Below, one piece after another: positions 1 through 7,574 of a stretch of DNA of 64,000 bases. The position numbers were made by a program, and so were the translations under genes. Source of the DNA: DATFVA01 sp963745945 (lineage in GTDB: Bacteria > Bacteroidota > Ignavibacteria > Ignavibacteriales > Ignavibacteriaceae); NCBI GenBank assembly GCA_963745945.1, contig CAVUZG010000004.1, positions 1,426,001-1,490,000 on the forward strand, written 5' to 3'. The notes beneath the pieces are model-generated. The model did no database searches and was not told where the DNA came from. It saw only the letters and a list, made by a program, of their open reading frames with translations. The stretch's first letter is position 1, and each line of letters starts with the position of its first letter.

Positions 1-218
1 AATTTCTTTTTTCTACCTGATAAAAAAACAACCCCGCCAATTATCATTATTCCTAAGCCGAGAAACGGGGACCAGGCAGTAGTGTGACTTTTATCCATTG
101 ATATGTGGGTATCCCCCATAGTTATTATATTTTCTCTTGTTACATAATTGTACCCGGTGTACAGCGTCATTAACAGACCCAATATTATTACGATGATACC
201 AATAGTTTTTAGGTTCAT
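1..218 (-). CDS. DUF3185-like small membrane protein (partial)
   Basis: The ATG is at 218-216 and the frame stays open to the window edge, giving at least 72 residues; the stop lies outside. The product has an N-terminal hydrophobic helix (MNLKTIGIIVIILGLLM), a short polar middle with a TYR-GLY-rich turn, and a second hydrophobic helix (PFLGLGIMIIGGVVFL) followed by a basic tail (GRKKK). This two-helix layout matches small DUF3185-type inner-membrane proteins, whose function is unknown. The family call is by pattern only. Confidence 0.6.
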   Translation of the reverse strand, partial: MNLKTIGIIVIILGLLMTLYTGYNYVTRENIITMGDTHISMDKSHTTAWSPFLGLGIMIIGGVVFLSGRKKK

Positions 219-289
219 TTTTTTATCCTTTATTTATTTGCAAAATAAAAATCTCCCTTGTTCATTTTTAATTCAAATGTTGTCTTAAT

Positions 290-1678
290 TTAAAATCCAA
301 CAACATCGCCAATTCCGCTTCGAAGAGAGAACCAGATATACTGAAGAAAATAATCATCCGAATTTCGTGTATAATTTATTCCACCGATTTTCAATAAGCC
401 ATTATCGTCCGGAATGTTGGATTCCCGGATAATAAAAGTTTTGCCGACAAAAGAAGCAATCTTATTCAGAACTCCTTTTTCACTTCCGGTATCTTTGTTA
501 AGAATTGCAACCGACAAATTGGAATACAATACACGCAAAGAACCGCTTGCCCGCCCTGAATTAACATTTATATTAAAAGCAGCAGACTTTATGTCCCCGG
601 ATTTAATCCGTTGATGTTCGCCCGGTTCAATGAAAGTATTAAGTATTGTCGCATCCATCTTACCAAGCGAGCCGGAATATCGCAAAGAAAAATCTTTTGA
701 TGCGAGCAGGATTGCCATATGCAATTTCATTATAGCCGAATCCATGAAAATTCCCTGTGCATTGATTACCGTAGTGTCAGGTATACTTTTATCATTAGTA
801 ATCTTTTTAACTGAGACATTAACTTTTGTAAATGTAATTATCCCGGGTGTTGCTCCAACAGCATACCTTTCGGAATATTTCAAGCGCCCATCAATAATTT
901 CCAGACTATCAATTTTTATTATCTCTTTCATTGAAGAGAGTACTTCGTTAGGCATCTCCGGATTAGGTGAATTAGTATCATATGGCTTATCCATGTTCAC
1001 AAGAATGTCAGCGAACATATTATGTATACTAACGCTTCTGGCTTTATATATTTCACCCTGGAGTAATGCGAGAAAATCTAACCCTGTTATTTTCATTTGA
1101 GGAATGTCTAACCGAAATCTTGTTTTTCTGAATTCACTTTTGGAGAAGAGTTTTTCATCGCCATTTAAAGAATAATACTTAACCGAATCAGTCACCATTT
1201 CAGAATCAGGTATAGATATATGAACCATTCTGACACGAAGTTCTTCCTGGGCTTTATGAGAATTAAGAATAATATTCTGTGCATCTATTTCTGCGTTTGT
1301 AAGATTCTTTAAAGTAAAACTGTTTTGCCAAAATATTTTCAACCAGTTAATTCCGCTTACAGAGAATGAAGTAAGCCTGTATTCAGCTATCGGTTCGGGA
1401 GTCTTCAATTTTATACAATCACACACCAATCGATTTGTCAAGACACTATAATGAATATCACCAAGCTGTATCTGGTATTCCGGATATGCTTCTGAAAAGG
1501 CTTTTGCAATCCGATCCTTCAAGAAAAAATTTATAATAGGATCCGGATGAAAAATGATTATTAATAAACAGACAATTATCAAACCCCCAATAATCATAGC
1601 TACATTCCTGGCAACTTTATTTAAAGATAATTTTCCACCATTAATTGAAGCATTTTTAATTTGCGGCGTTTTAATCAT
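290..1678 (-). CDS. Membrane-anchored protein, AsmA/DUF748-like, function unknown
   Basis: This is a 462-residue protein with one transmembrane helix near residues 25-45 and a long, mostly beta-rich part predicted to face the periplasm. The stretch just after the helix (FLKDRIAKAFSEAYPEY followed by a LGDIHY-type strand) resembles the start of AsmA/DUF748-like proteins that sit in the envelope and are linked to lipid transport or outer-membrane upkeep. I see no catalytic motif. It is flanked by other small envelope genes on the same strand. The AsmA/DUF748 link is an inference from layout, so the function should be read as unknown. Confidence 0.55.
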   Translation of the reverse strand: MIKTPQIKNASINGGKLSLNKVARNVAMIIGGLIIVCLLIIIFHPDPIINFFLKDRIAKAFSEAYPEYQIQLGDIHYSVLTNRLVCDCIKLKTPEPIAEYRLTSFSVSGINWLKIFWQNSFTLKNLTNAEIDAQNIILNSHKAQEELRVRMVHISIPDSEMVTDSVKYYSLNGDEKLFSKSEFRKTRFRLDIPQMKITGLDFLALLQGEIYKARSVSIHNMFADILVNMDKPYDTNSPNPEMPNEVLSSMKEIIKIDSLEIIDGRLKYSERYAVGATPGIITFTKVNVSVKKITNDKSIPDTTVINAQGIFMDSAIMKLHMAILLASKDFSLRYSGSLGKMDATILNTFIEPGEHQRIKSGDIKSAAFNINVNSGRASGSLRVLYSNLSVAILNKDTGSEKGVLNKIASFVGKTFIIRESNIPDDNGLLKIGGINYTRNSDDYFLQYIWFSLRSGIGDVVGF

Positions 1679-1739
1679 TTTTATTCCTTCGTAATTGGGA
1701 TTGGTGAAGGAGATTCATTGAACTTCCGAATTCATATTA

Positions 1740-2215
1740 TCATATTTTTTTTAGTTTTAAATCCGATATCATTGCGACTGCCGAGACAAAATAAAATATC
1801 ACAGAAGAGCAAGAGTAGAAACTGCCGAAGCAGCTAATACAGTTGGAAGACCAGTGAATCCTTTTTGTTTATATGCTGTGAAGTATGCTAACCTTATTGC
1901 TGCTGCGCTGATATTTAAAAATCCGGCAATAAGCATTACAATACTATTTATTCCTAATAACCAGCCAAATACAACAGAAACTGAAACTGCCATAAAATCC
2001 GTAAAACTATTAAGATAAATTCCTATTGCTCCAGCACCAATTGCCCTGGCTAATTTTCCATCAAAATAGTCTAATAGAAACTGTGTTAGGATAAGCAGGT
2101 ATGCAACTACTAAAAGACCTTTTAAAGAAAAATAAACTGAAAAGGAAACACATAGTAAACCAAGAAGAGTAAGCGTATCCGGAAATCTCAGGGTACGGAG
2201 TTGATTAAATAACAT
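1740..2215 (-). pseudogene. CDP-alcohol phosphatidyltransferase, frameshifted near its C-terminus
   Basis: The intact frame (2215-1799, 138 residues) has several membrane helices and the CDP-alcohol phosphotransferase signature: DYFDG, then AR, then G-x3-N-x3-D. These enzymes move a phospho-alcohol from CDP-linked donors in phospholipid synthesis. The frame stops at 1799, shorter than usual family members. The next frame, read from about 1812 to the stop at 1740, gives FYFVSAVAMISDLKLKKI, which looks like the normal last helix and tail of this family. A one-base indel near 1803-1812 would rejoin them. The third signature Asp reads Asn. It is a separate transcription unit from the gene at 2307. 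Confidence 0.65.
1799..2215 (-). CDS. CDP-alcohol phosphatidyltransferase, uninterrupted portion
   Basis: This is the open part of the frameshifted phosphatidyltransferase. It starts at ATG 2215 (MLFNQLRTLRFPDTLTL) and carries the whole active-site signature near residues 46-70. It lacks the last predicted helix, which lies in another frame down to 1740. If the frameshift is real, the product would end at LALL; if it is a sequencing error, the protein is about 158 residues. Confidence 0.7.
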   Translation of the reverse strand: MLFNQLRTLRFPDTLTLLGLLCVSFSVYFSLKGLLVVAYLLILTQFLLDYFDGKLARAIGAGAIGIYLNSFTDFMAVSVSVVFGWLLGINSIVMLIAGFLNISAAAIRLAYFTAYKQKGFTGLPTVLAASAVSTLALL

Positions 2216-2306
2216 TTCTCTATCTTTTAATAAATCATTGAGGAATTGAAATTTTTCCTCAATGAATATTATAACTTGTTACAATAAATTAGAACTTAGT
2301 ATCTGC

Positions 2307-2456
2307 TTAAACAGCGCGACGTCCACTAATGAGATTAAATACAATTATTATAATTGCAATTACTAGCAGAACGTGAATAACTCCTCCCATAGTGTAGGAA
2401 GTAAGTAAACCAAGTAGCCACAAAACAATTAGAATAACTGCGATTGTATATAACAT
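2307..2456 (-). CDS. lmo0937-family small membrane protein (49 aa)
   Basis: Reading from ATG 2456 gives 49 residues: MLYTIAVILIVLWLLGLL, then a short TSYTMGG turn, a second hydrophobic helix, and an ISGRR basic end before TAA. The LYTIAVIL-WLLG-GG-IHVLLVIAIIII pattern is typical of the lmo0937/DUF5670 family of two-helix membrane peptides found in many soil and freshwater bacteria, often linked to stress. One copy of the shared upstream block (2515-2552) lies about 60 bp before its start, so it probably belongs to the same regulon as the DUF3494 genes. The family call is by pattern. Confidence 0.75.
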   Translation of the reverse strand: MLYTIAVILIVLWLLGLLTSYTMGGVIHVLLVIAIIIIVFNLISGRRAV

Positions 2457-2514
2457 GATTAGTATCCTTTGTGTTTAATTTTTATTCAATGATAATGTAT
2501 AAAGAAAATTATCA

Positions 2515-2552
2515 TTATTTAATCGAGCGAAGGGATGAAAAAGGAACTAATT
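2515..2552 (-). promoter_or_regulatory. Shared upstream block, copy a
   Basis: On the minus strand this holds the core CCTTTTTCATCC followed by CTTCGCTCGATTAAA, about 60 bp upstream of the 49-aa gene. It matches blocks at 3849, 5743 and 15271. It is the least similar of the four on its distal side. An operator or promoter role is inferred from position and conservation. Confidence 0.5.
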
Positions 2553-2622
2553 CCTAATGGCGAGTAAATAGTCCAATTCAGAATTATTTTGTAAAAAAAT
2601 ATTATTGAATTTTCCTGCAATT

Positions 2623-2649
2623 CAATCCCCCGAAAAGATCGGGGGATTG
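2623..2649. terminator. Intrinsic terminator hairpin after the first DUF3494 gene
   Basis: The perfect 11-bp inverted repeat CAATCCCCCGA / TCGGGGGATTG with a 5-base loop lies 12 bp past the stop of the DUF3494 gene at 2661. On the minus strand it is followed by an AT-rich stretch. Confidence 0.75.
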
Positions 2650-2660
2650 CAACTGGTATT

Positions 2661-3749
2661 CTATTTAATGAGAATCAACTTTTTAACTGAAACGAAAGAT
2701 CCTGACTGAAGACGATAGAAGTATACACCGCTGGGAAGATTGAAATTTCCCTGGTTAGTATTGAAGTTTATTGTATAGCTGCCAGCATCCTGGTATCTAT
2801 TTACGAGGGTAACAACTTCACTACCAAGCAAATTATATACCTTAAGTAAAACCAAACCGGCACTTCCAAGACTGTATTTAATATTTGTGGTAGGATTAAA
2901 TGGATTAGGATAGTTCTGGAAGAGGGTGAACTCTTGAGGTTCTAAACTATTTTGGACAACATTGACAACCACACTACTATTGATTGTATTGGCATCTAAA
3001 GTAACAGCGGTCTGTGCCAGTGCTCTGCCGTTCAAAGTTGCACCGTTCTGCATCTCAATCAATGTCTGACTCAATATAATTCCTTTAAAGTCAGACGTTG
3101 TTCCAAGTGTAACCTGGCCGGCAACCTGCCAGAAGATGTTGGAAGCCAGTGCGCCTCCACTAAGGGTAATAATGGCTCCGTTGGCTACAGTCAGATCCTG
3201 TGCTATCTGGAAAATCCACACATCAGTTGCGCTGCCTGAGATAGTAACGCCACCGGGAGATATCAGGACTCCGGTACTCCATTTATAGGTACCGGTAGTT
3301 AAGGTCTGTCCGGTAATGTCTCCACTGTATAGTTCTGTATAATCAGGTGTTCTACCTGCTGCGTCGGTATAAGCAGTTTCCATATTGCCCACAGCCGTGC
3401 TCAACATTGTCGGAGTTGGTGTAGCATAGTCTGCCGCATATACTTTTCCAACAACTAAAGTAGAAGTTGCCCATTGACCTGATGGATCTAATATTAAATC
3501 AAATCCGGTTATTGCAGTATGGTCAATTGGACTAACTCCAATATCTCCGGTAATTGAAGTAACCCCGGTAGTTGAGATTCCTGTTTTTGCCAGAATCACA
3601 AAATTGCCGGATGTTCCGAGATCTACTGGTGCCGGTGAGGATTGAGCTAAAGCAGCGGCAGTCATCATCAAAACAATCGTCAGAATCGTTCCAAGAAACT
3701 GCCTCAAGTAGCTTAAGCCAGTTACGTCATTTATTGTAAAGATTTTCAT
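2661..3749 (-). CDS. DUF3494 (ice-binding-like) protein with T9SS sorting domain, copy 1
   Basis: I use ATG 3749 rather than the longer frame to 3803, because AAGGAG lies just upstream of it. The 362-residue product has a signal segment (TILTIVLMMTAAALAQS), then the DUF3494 domain (LGTSGNFVILAKTGIS, SITGDIGVSP, and a FKGIILSQTLIEMQNGA strand), known from ice-binding and adhesin-like beta-helix proteins. It ends in a Por-type sorting domain (FQNYPNPFNPTT to SVKKLILIK) used by the type IX system. It should be exported and attached to the cell surface or released. It is nearly identical in its first 640 bp to the copy at 4285. Ice binding itself is not shown; surface adhesion is another possibility. 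Confidence 0.85.
   Translation of the reverse strand: MKIFTINDVTGLSYLRQFLGTILTIVLMMTAAALAQSSPAPVDLGTSGNFVILAKTGISTTGVTSITGDIGVSPIDHTAITGFDLILDPSGQWATSTLVVGKVYAADYATPTPTMLSTAVGNMETAYTDAAGRTPDYTELYSGDITGQTLTTGTYKWSTGVLISPGGVTISGSATDVWIFQIAQDLTVANGAIITLSGGALASNIFWQVAGQVTLGTTSDFKGIILSQTLIEMQNGATLNGRALAQTAVTLDANTINSSVVVNVVQNSLEPQEFTLFQNYPNPFNPTTNIKYSLGSAGLVLLKVYNLLGSEVVTLVNRYQDAGSYTINFNTNQGNFNLPSGVYFYRLQSGSFVSVKKLILIK
3107..3749 (-). repeat. Duplicated DUF3494 5' coding block, unit 1
   Basis: This segment is collinear and gap-free with 5001-5643 (offset 1894). By my reading there are about ten base differences in 643 bp. Identity falls off sharply further into both genes, which suggests recent duplication or gene conversion limited to the 5' part. 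Confidence 0.8.
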
Positions 3750-3848
3750 AAAAATCTCCTTTAGAATTTTTAATTTGTTATGCTGAATACATAAGACCTG
3801 CATTGGTCCTTTACTAACTAAGCTAATAGTAGCTAGAAATGAGATACA

Positions 3849-3891
3849 GGTAAATAAGGCAAAGGGATGAAAAAAGGATTAAATCTTTTTG
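3849..3891 (-). promoter_or_regulatory. Shared upstream block, copy b
   Basis: On the minus strand it reads AAAGATTTAATCC, TTTTTTCATCCC, then TTTGCCTTATTTACC, about 100 bp before the start of DUF3494 copy 1. It aligns with the blocks at 2515, 5743 and 15271. Confidence 0.6.
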
Positions 3892-3969
3892 TTGAGTTAA
3901 AGACCAGAATAAAAATTAATTGTTGATAATAAAGTTGTTTCTATTGCTGTTTTGTAAGTGTCAGAATGA

Positions 3970-4121
3970 TGGCAGCGTTTTGCAATCTACACGCGCGTAT
4001 TCTATGCTAACTTTTCAATGGTGTTACGAAAATTACTCTTAACTGTGTGTGGAGAGATGAATTTCTTGAGCGATCTCTTTAGTTGATTATCTTCAATAAG
4101 TAGTGTTCTGATTTTTTTCAC
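3970..4121 (-). pseudogene. Decayed LuxR/NarL response regulator with internal deletion
   Basis: From GTG at 4121 the minus strand reads VKKIRTLLIEDNQ, the start of a receiver domain. It then jumps straight into KEIAQEIHLS in the next frame, and on to TVKSNFRNTIEKLA, a stop, NTRV, a stop and IAK. These pieces match the two ends of the intact regulator at 16665 (MKKIKLLLIEDNR and KEIAQILHLSTYTVKSHV). The middle ~150 residues are gone, and two stops plus frame changes break the rest. It sits between the two DUF3494 paralogues and is clearly non-functional as a regulator. Confidence 0.75.
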
Positions 4122-4207
4122 TGTCTTTAAACTTTTTAAAAATGCCACCAATAAAAAATCGCAAATATTACTTGTAAATAATTAGGTCTTACTTTATTAT
4201 AAAATAA

Positions 4208-4261
4208 AAGATCCTTACCAATCTCCCTACCGGACGGCAGGTCTTTATTAATAGGGATCTT
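4208..4261. terminator. Nested inverted repeat after DUF3494 copy 2
   Basis: The outer arms AAGATCC / GGATCTT enclose inner arms CCTACCG / CGGCAGG with one mismatch. It lies 24 bp past the stop of the gene ending at 4285. The inner part resembles the CCTGCC palindromes at 14129 and 58622. A terminator role is likely. Confidence 0.45.
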
Positions 4262-4284
4262 GAGCAAAAAGATATTTTTCTACA

Positions 4285-5643
4285 TTACTTCATCAATATC
4301 ATTTTCTTAACTGAAATGAAAGATCCTGCTTGCAGTCGATAGAAGTATAGACCGCTGGGAAGATTAAATTTTCCCTGGTTAGTATTGAACTTTACTGTAT
4401 AGCTGCCAGCTTCCTGGTATTTATTTACGAGTGTGACAACTTCACTACCAAGCAAATTATATATCTTCAGTAAAACCACACCGGCATTCCCAAGACTGTA
4501 GTGAATATTTGTTGAAGGATTAAACGGATTAGGGTAATTTTGCCCAAGCACGAAACCGTTCGGTGCCAGACTATTTACACTAATTATTTCACTGTATGTA
4601 TAACTACCGTTGTAGTCAATCTGTTTTAATCTATACTCTAGCGCATTTGCATTTATTCCTGTAATATTGTCTTCATAACTGTAATACTTAGATTCAGTAG
4701 TTGTGCCATTACCTTCTTGGTGCCCTATTAACATCCATTCATCTGTTTTTTCATTAAGAATGCTTCTACGGTAAATTTCAAATTGACGATTATTTGTCTC
4801 AGTTGCAGTCACCCATTCAAGAAGGATTTCCATCCCCTTATTAACTGCACTAAATGAATTCAGTTCAACTGGAACAACGCTATTGGCATCTAAAGTAACA
4901 GCGGTCTGCGCCAGCGCTTTACCGTCAAAAGCTGCTCCTGTTTGCATAGCTATCAATGTTTGACACAATATAATTCCTTTAAAGTCGGACGATGTTTCAA
5001 GTGTAACCTGGCCGGCAACCTGCCAGAAGATGTTGGAAGCCAGTGCACCTCCACTAAGGGTAATAATGGCTCCGTTGGCTACAGTTAGATCCTGTGCTAT
5101 CTGGAAAATCCACACATCAGTTGAGCTGCCTGAGATAGTAACACCACCAGGAGATATCAGGACTCCGGTACTCCATTTATAGGTACCGGTAGTTAAGGTC
5201 TGTCCGGTAATGTCTCCACTGTATAGTTCTGTATAATCAGGTGTTCTACCTGCTGCGTCGGTATAAGCAGTTTCCATATTGCCCACAGCCGTGCTCAACA
5301 TTGTCGGAGTTGGTGTAGCATAGTCTGCCGCATATACTTTTCCAACAACTAAAGTAGAAGTTGCCCATTGACCTGATGGATCTAATATTAAATCAAATCC
5401 GGTTATTGCAGTATGGTCAATTGGACTAACTCCAATATCTCCGGTAATTGAAGTAACCCCGGTAGTTGAGATTCCTGTTTTTGCCAGAATCACAAAATTG
5501 CCGGATGTTCCGAGATCTACTGGTGCCGGTGAGGATTGAGCTAAAGCAGCGGCAGTCATCATCAAAACAATCATTAGAATCGTTCCAAGAAACTGCCTCA
5601 AGTAGCTTAAGCCAGTTACGGGAATTATTGTAAAGATTTTCAT
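4285..5643 (-). CDS. DUF3494 (ice-binding-like) protein with linker and T9SS sorting domain, copy 2
   Basis: This 452-residue paralogue of the protein at 2661 has the same strong ribosome site (AAAGGAG) before ATG 5643. It carries a signal segment, a DUF3494 domain (about residues 40-255), then an extra ~90-residue beta-sandwich-like linker absent from copy 1 (VELNSFSAVNKGMEILLEWVT, QFEIYRRS, EYRLKQIDYNG). The C-terminus is a sorting domain (LGQNYPNPFNPST to SVKKMILMK). The linker is the common VELxxFxA module of this phylum. The first ~215 codons are almost identical to copy 1. A conserved block lies about 100 bp upstream. It is probably a secreted surface protein. Confidence 0.85.
   Translation of the reverse strand: MKIFTIIPVTGLSYLRQFLGTILMIVLMMTAAALAQSSPAPVDLGTSGNFVILAKTGISTTGVTSITGDIGVSPIDHTAITGFDLILDPSGQWATSTLVVGKVYAADYATPTPTMLSTAVGNMETAYTDAAGRTPDYTELYSGDITGQTLTTGTYKWSTGVLISPGGVTISGSSTDVWIFQIAQDLTVANGAIITLSGGALASNIFWQVAGQVTLETSSDFKGIILCQTLIAMQTGAAFDGKALAQTAVTLDANSVVPVELNSFSAVNKGMEILLEWVTATETNNRQFEIYRRSILNEKTDEWMLIGHQEGNGTTTESKYYSYEDNITGINANALEYRLKQIDYNGSYTYSEIISVNSLAPNGFVLGQNYPNPFNPSTNIHYSLGNAGVVLLKIYNLLGSEVVTLVNKYQEAGSYTVKFNTNQGKFNLPSGLYFYRLQAGSFISVKKMILMK
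5001..5643 (-). repeat. Duplicated DUF3494 5' coding block, unit 2
   Basis: Partner of 3107-3749, with the same reading frame and no gaps. It ends at the start codon; the upstream regions share only the ribosome site and the conserved block. Confidence 0.8.
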
Positions 5644-5742
5644 AAAAATCTCCTTTAAATTTTTTAAGTTGTTTTAGCGAAAAATTAAAACCAACATTGA
5701 TCTACCATTCAATACGCAAATAATAGATAGAAGTGAGGGTAT

Positions 5743-5785
5743 AGTAAATAGAGCGAAAGGATGAAAGAGGTATTACATCTTTTGG
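5743..5785 (-). promoter_or_regulatory. Shared upstream block, copy c
   Basis: On the minus strand it reads AAAGATGTAATACC, TCTTTCATCC, then TTTCGCTCTATTTAC, about 100 bp before DUF3494 copy 2 and just below the stop of kinase 1 at 5800. It is most similar to the block at 15271. Confidence 0.6.
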
Positions 5786-5799
5786 ACGAGAAGGAATTT

Positions 5800-7311
5800 T
5801 TAATTTGTGAATACTGCGGATTTTAAGGCAAAGACGGGAACTGTAAAATGAAAATTACTTCCTTTTCCTTTCTCACTTTCTACCCAAATCTTACCGCCAT
5901 GCATCTCTATAAATTCTTTACAAAGCACCAACCCTAATCCTGTGCTGGATTCATTGTCTGTTCCTATGGAACCGACTTTCTCTTCTATCTTGAATAGTCT
6001 TGCAACATCTATTTCTGATATACCAACTCCATCATCCTTAATCGATACTTCGGTTGTGCCGTTTTTTGATAGTACTGAATTAACGATAACTTTTCCACCC
6101 GTTCTTGTGAATTTAACCGCATTAGATAAAAGGTTTCTGAGTATAGTACTAATCATTTTTTCATCCGCATAAATATTATGTACGTCAACTGCATCATTTA
6201 TTATTGTGATCCCTTTTTGAACGGCGCGCGAGTTAATTATATCAATACCTTGCAAAACCAGTTTAGATAAATCAATATCCTTTGGGGTATAGATTATGGA
6301 ACCTTTTTTAACCTGAGCCCAATCGAGCAAATTTTCCAGAAGCTTATAAAGATTGCGCGCTGATTTGTTCAGCAAATTACTATTTTCAGTAAATTCAGCA
6401 ATTGTAAACATTTCTGCGCTGTTTGCCATTAGTTCTGTTAAATTTAAGAAACCATTGAACGGACTTTTAAGATCGTGAGATATGATGGAAAAGAATTTGT
6501 CTTTTTCAGCATTAAGTTTAACCAGTTGTTCATTCACCCTATTAATTTCCTTTTCGGCTTTTTTACGATCAGTAATATCAAGGGCAACACTGGTTAAGCC
6601 TACAACCTTTCCTTCATTATAAATAGGATTAATCAATAAACTAAGCCAACCTTCTTCCCCCGATTTTGTTGTTATTTGAACATCAGTGCTTGTATTTGGT
6701 TTAGGATTTGCGAGTTGCTCTGTAAAAATTGAGTGAGTTTTTGTACGGCTTTCCGGATGGATAAACTTCAAATAAAATTTACCCGTTAAATCCTTCATTT
6801 TCATACCGAGTTTATCGCAGGCTGCTTCATTAAGGTAAGTAAATATACCACGGCGATTGGTGTTAAATAGAATTGCCTTCGTTCCTTCAACAATGTTGCG
6901 GAATTTCGTTTCGGATATTTTTAATTCATCTGCTGCTTTTTGTCTGTCGGTTATATCTATATTTATCCCCCGATAACCAATAAAGTTATTCTCTGAGTCA
7001 AGCCTGGGGAACGCTGATGTTAAAAGAATAATTCTTCTGCCATCTTTATGAATGTTACAATTAATAAAATTCCTGATGCTTTCTTTTCTGTCAAACGCTA
7101 CAAAAGCCCCCTGTTTCAATTCTTCTTTATGCTCAGGTTCAAAGAAATCATAAAAGTATTTAATGCCGATTAGTTCATCAGGGTAATATCCAAGCAACTT
7201 TTTCACATATGGATTCATATATGTAAAAACGCCGTTAGCGTCAACTTCCCAGATCCATTCCTCGGTGCCTTCTGAGATTTGTTTAAACCGCGTTTCACTT
7301 TCCCGCAACAT
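5800..7311 (-). CDS. Kinase 1, C-terminal open frame: PAS-PAS-HisKA-HATPase
   Basis: This 503-residue frame starts at an internal Met (MLRESETRFKQ), not a true gene start. It contains two PAS domains (EWIWEVDANGVFTYMNP and ILFNTNRRGIFTYLNE, each ending DITDR), a HisKA with the phospho-His in SHDLKSP, and a complete HATPase_c. It could be a functional kinase core if translated alone, but no ribosome site stands before the Met. The partner regulator is not adjacent; candidates are the receiver at 13594 or the LuxR regulator at 16665. Confidence 0.8.
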   Translation of the reverse strand: MLRESETRFKQISEGTEEWIWEVDANGVFTYMNPYVKKLLGYYPDELIGIKYFYDFFEPEHKEELKQGAFVAFDRKESIRNFINCNIHKDGRRIILLTSAFPRLDSENNFIGYRGINIDITDRQKAADELKISETKFRNIVEGTKAILFNTNRRGIFTYLNEAACDKLGMKMKDLTGKFYLKFIHPESRTKTHSIFTEQLANPKPNTSTDVQITTKSGEEGWLSLLINPIYNEGKVVGLTSVALDITDRKKAEKEINRVNEQLVKLNAEKDKFFSIISHDLKSPFNGFLNLTELMANSAEMFTIAEFTENSNLLNKSARNLYKLLENLLDWAQVKKGSIIYTPKDIDLSKLVLQGIDIINSRAVQKGITIINDAVDVHNIYADEKMISTILRNLLSNAVKFTRTGGKVIVNSVLSKNGTTEVSIKDDGVGISEIDVARLFKIEEKVGSIGTDNESSTGLGLVLCKEFIEMHGGKIWVESEKGKGSNFHFTVPVFALKSAVFTN

Positions 7312-7574
7312 ATCTTCCGCAAGTTTGCGATCGGTAATGTCTCGAACAACCGCATATAACTTCGTCTTTGCCGCTGGCTACCATACGAGCTTCGTAATCA
7401 CGCAGGCCGAGATTCTTTACGTTATCATTTGGTATTCGAATTGCTGAAGCTTCCCGCTATCAAGGGTTTGCTTAATATACCTATCTGTTAAGTCTGCAAA
7501 TTCAGGAGGTGTAATATCTCTATTCTTTTTGCCGATGATAGATCGGTTCGTCTTGTGCGTAAAGTTCCGCACTA

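Noticed and set aside
630..1100. Plus-strand 156-codon frame inside the AsmA-like gene
   Set aside because: It lies fully antisense to a longer coding region and has no ribosome site or recognisable domain; the same holds for other antisense frames in the window.
3750..3803. Longer start for DUF3494 copy 1 at 3803
   Set aside because: Copy 2 starts at the equivalent of 3749, where the ribosome site and signal peptide begin.
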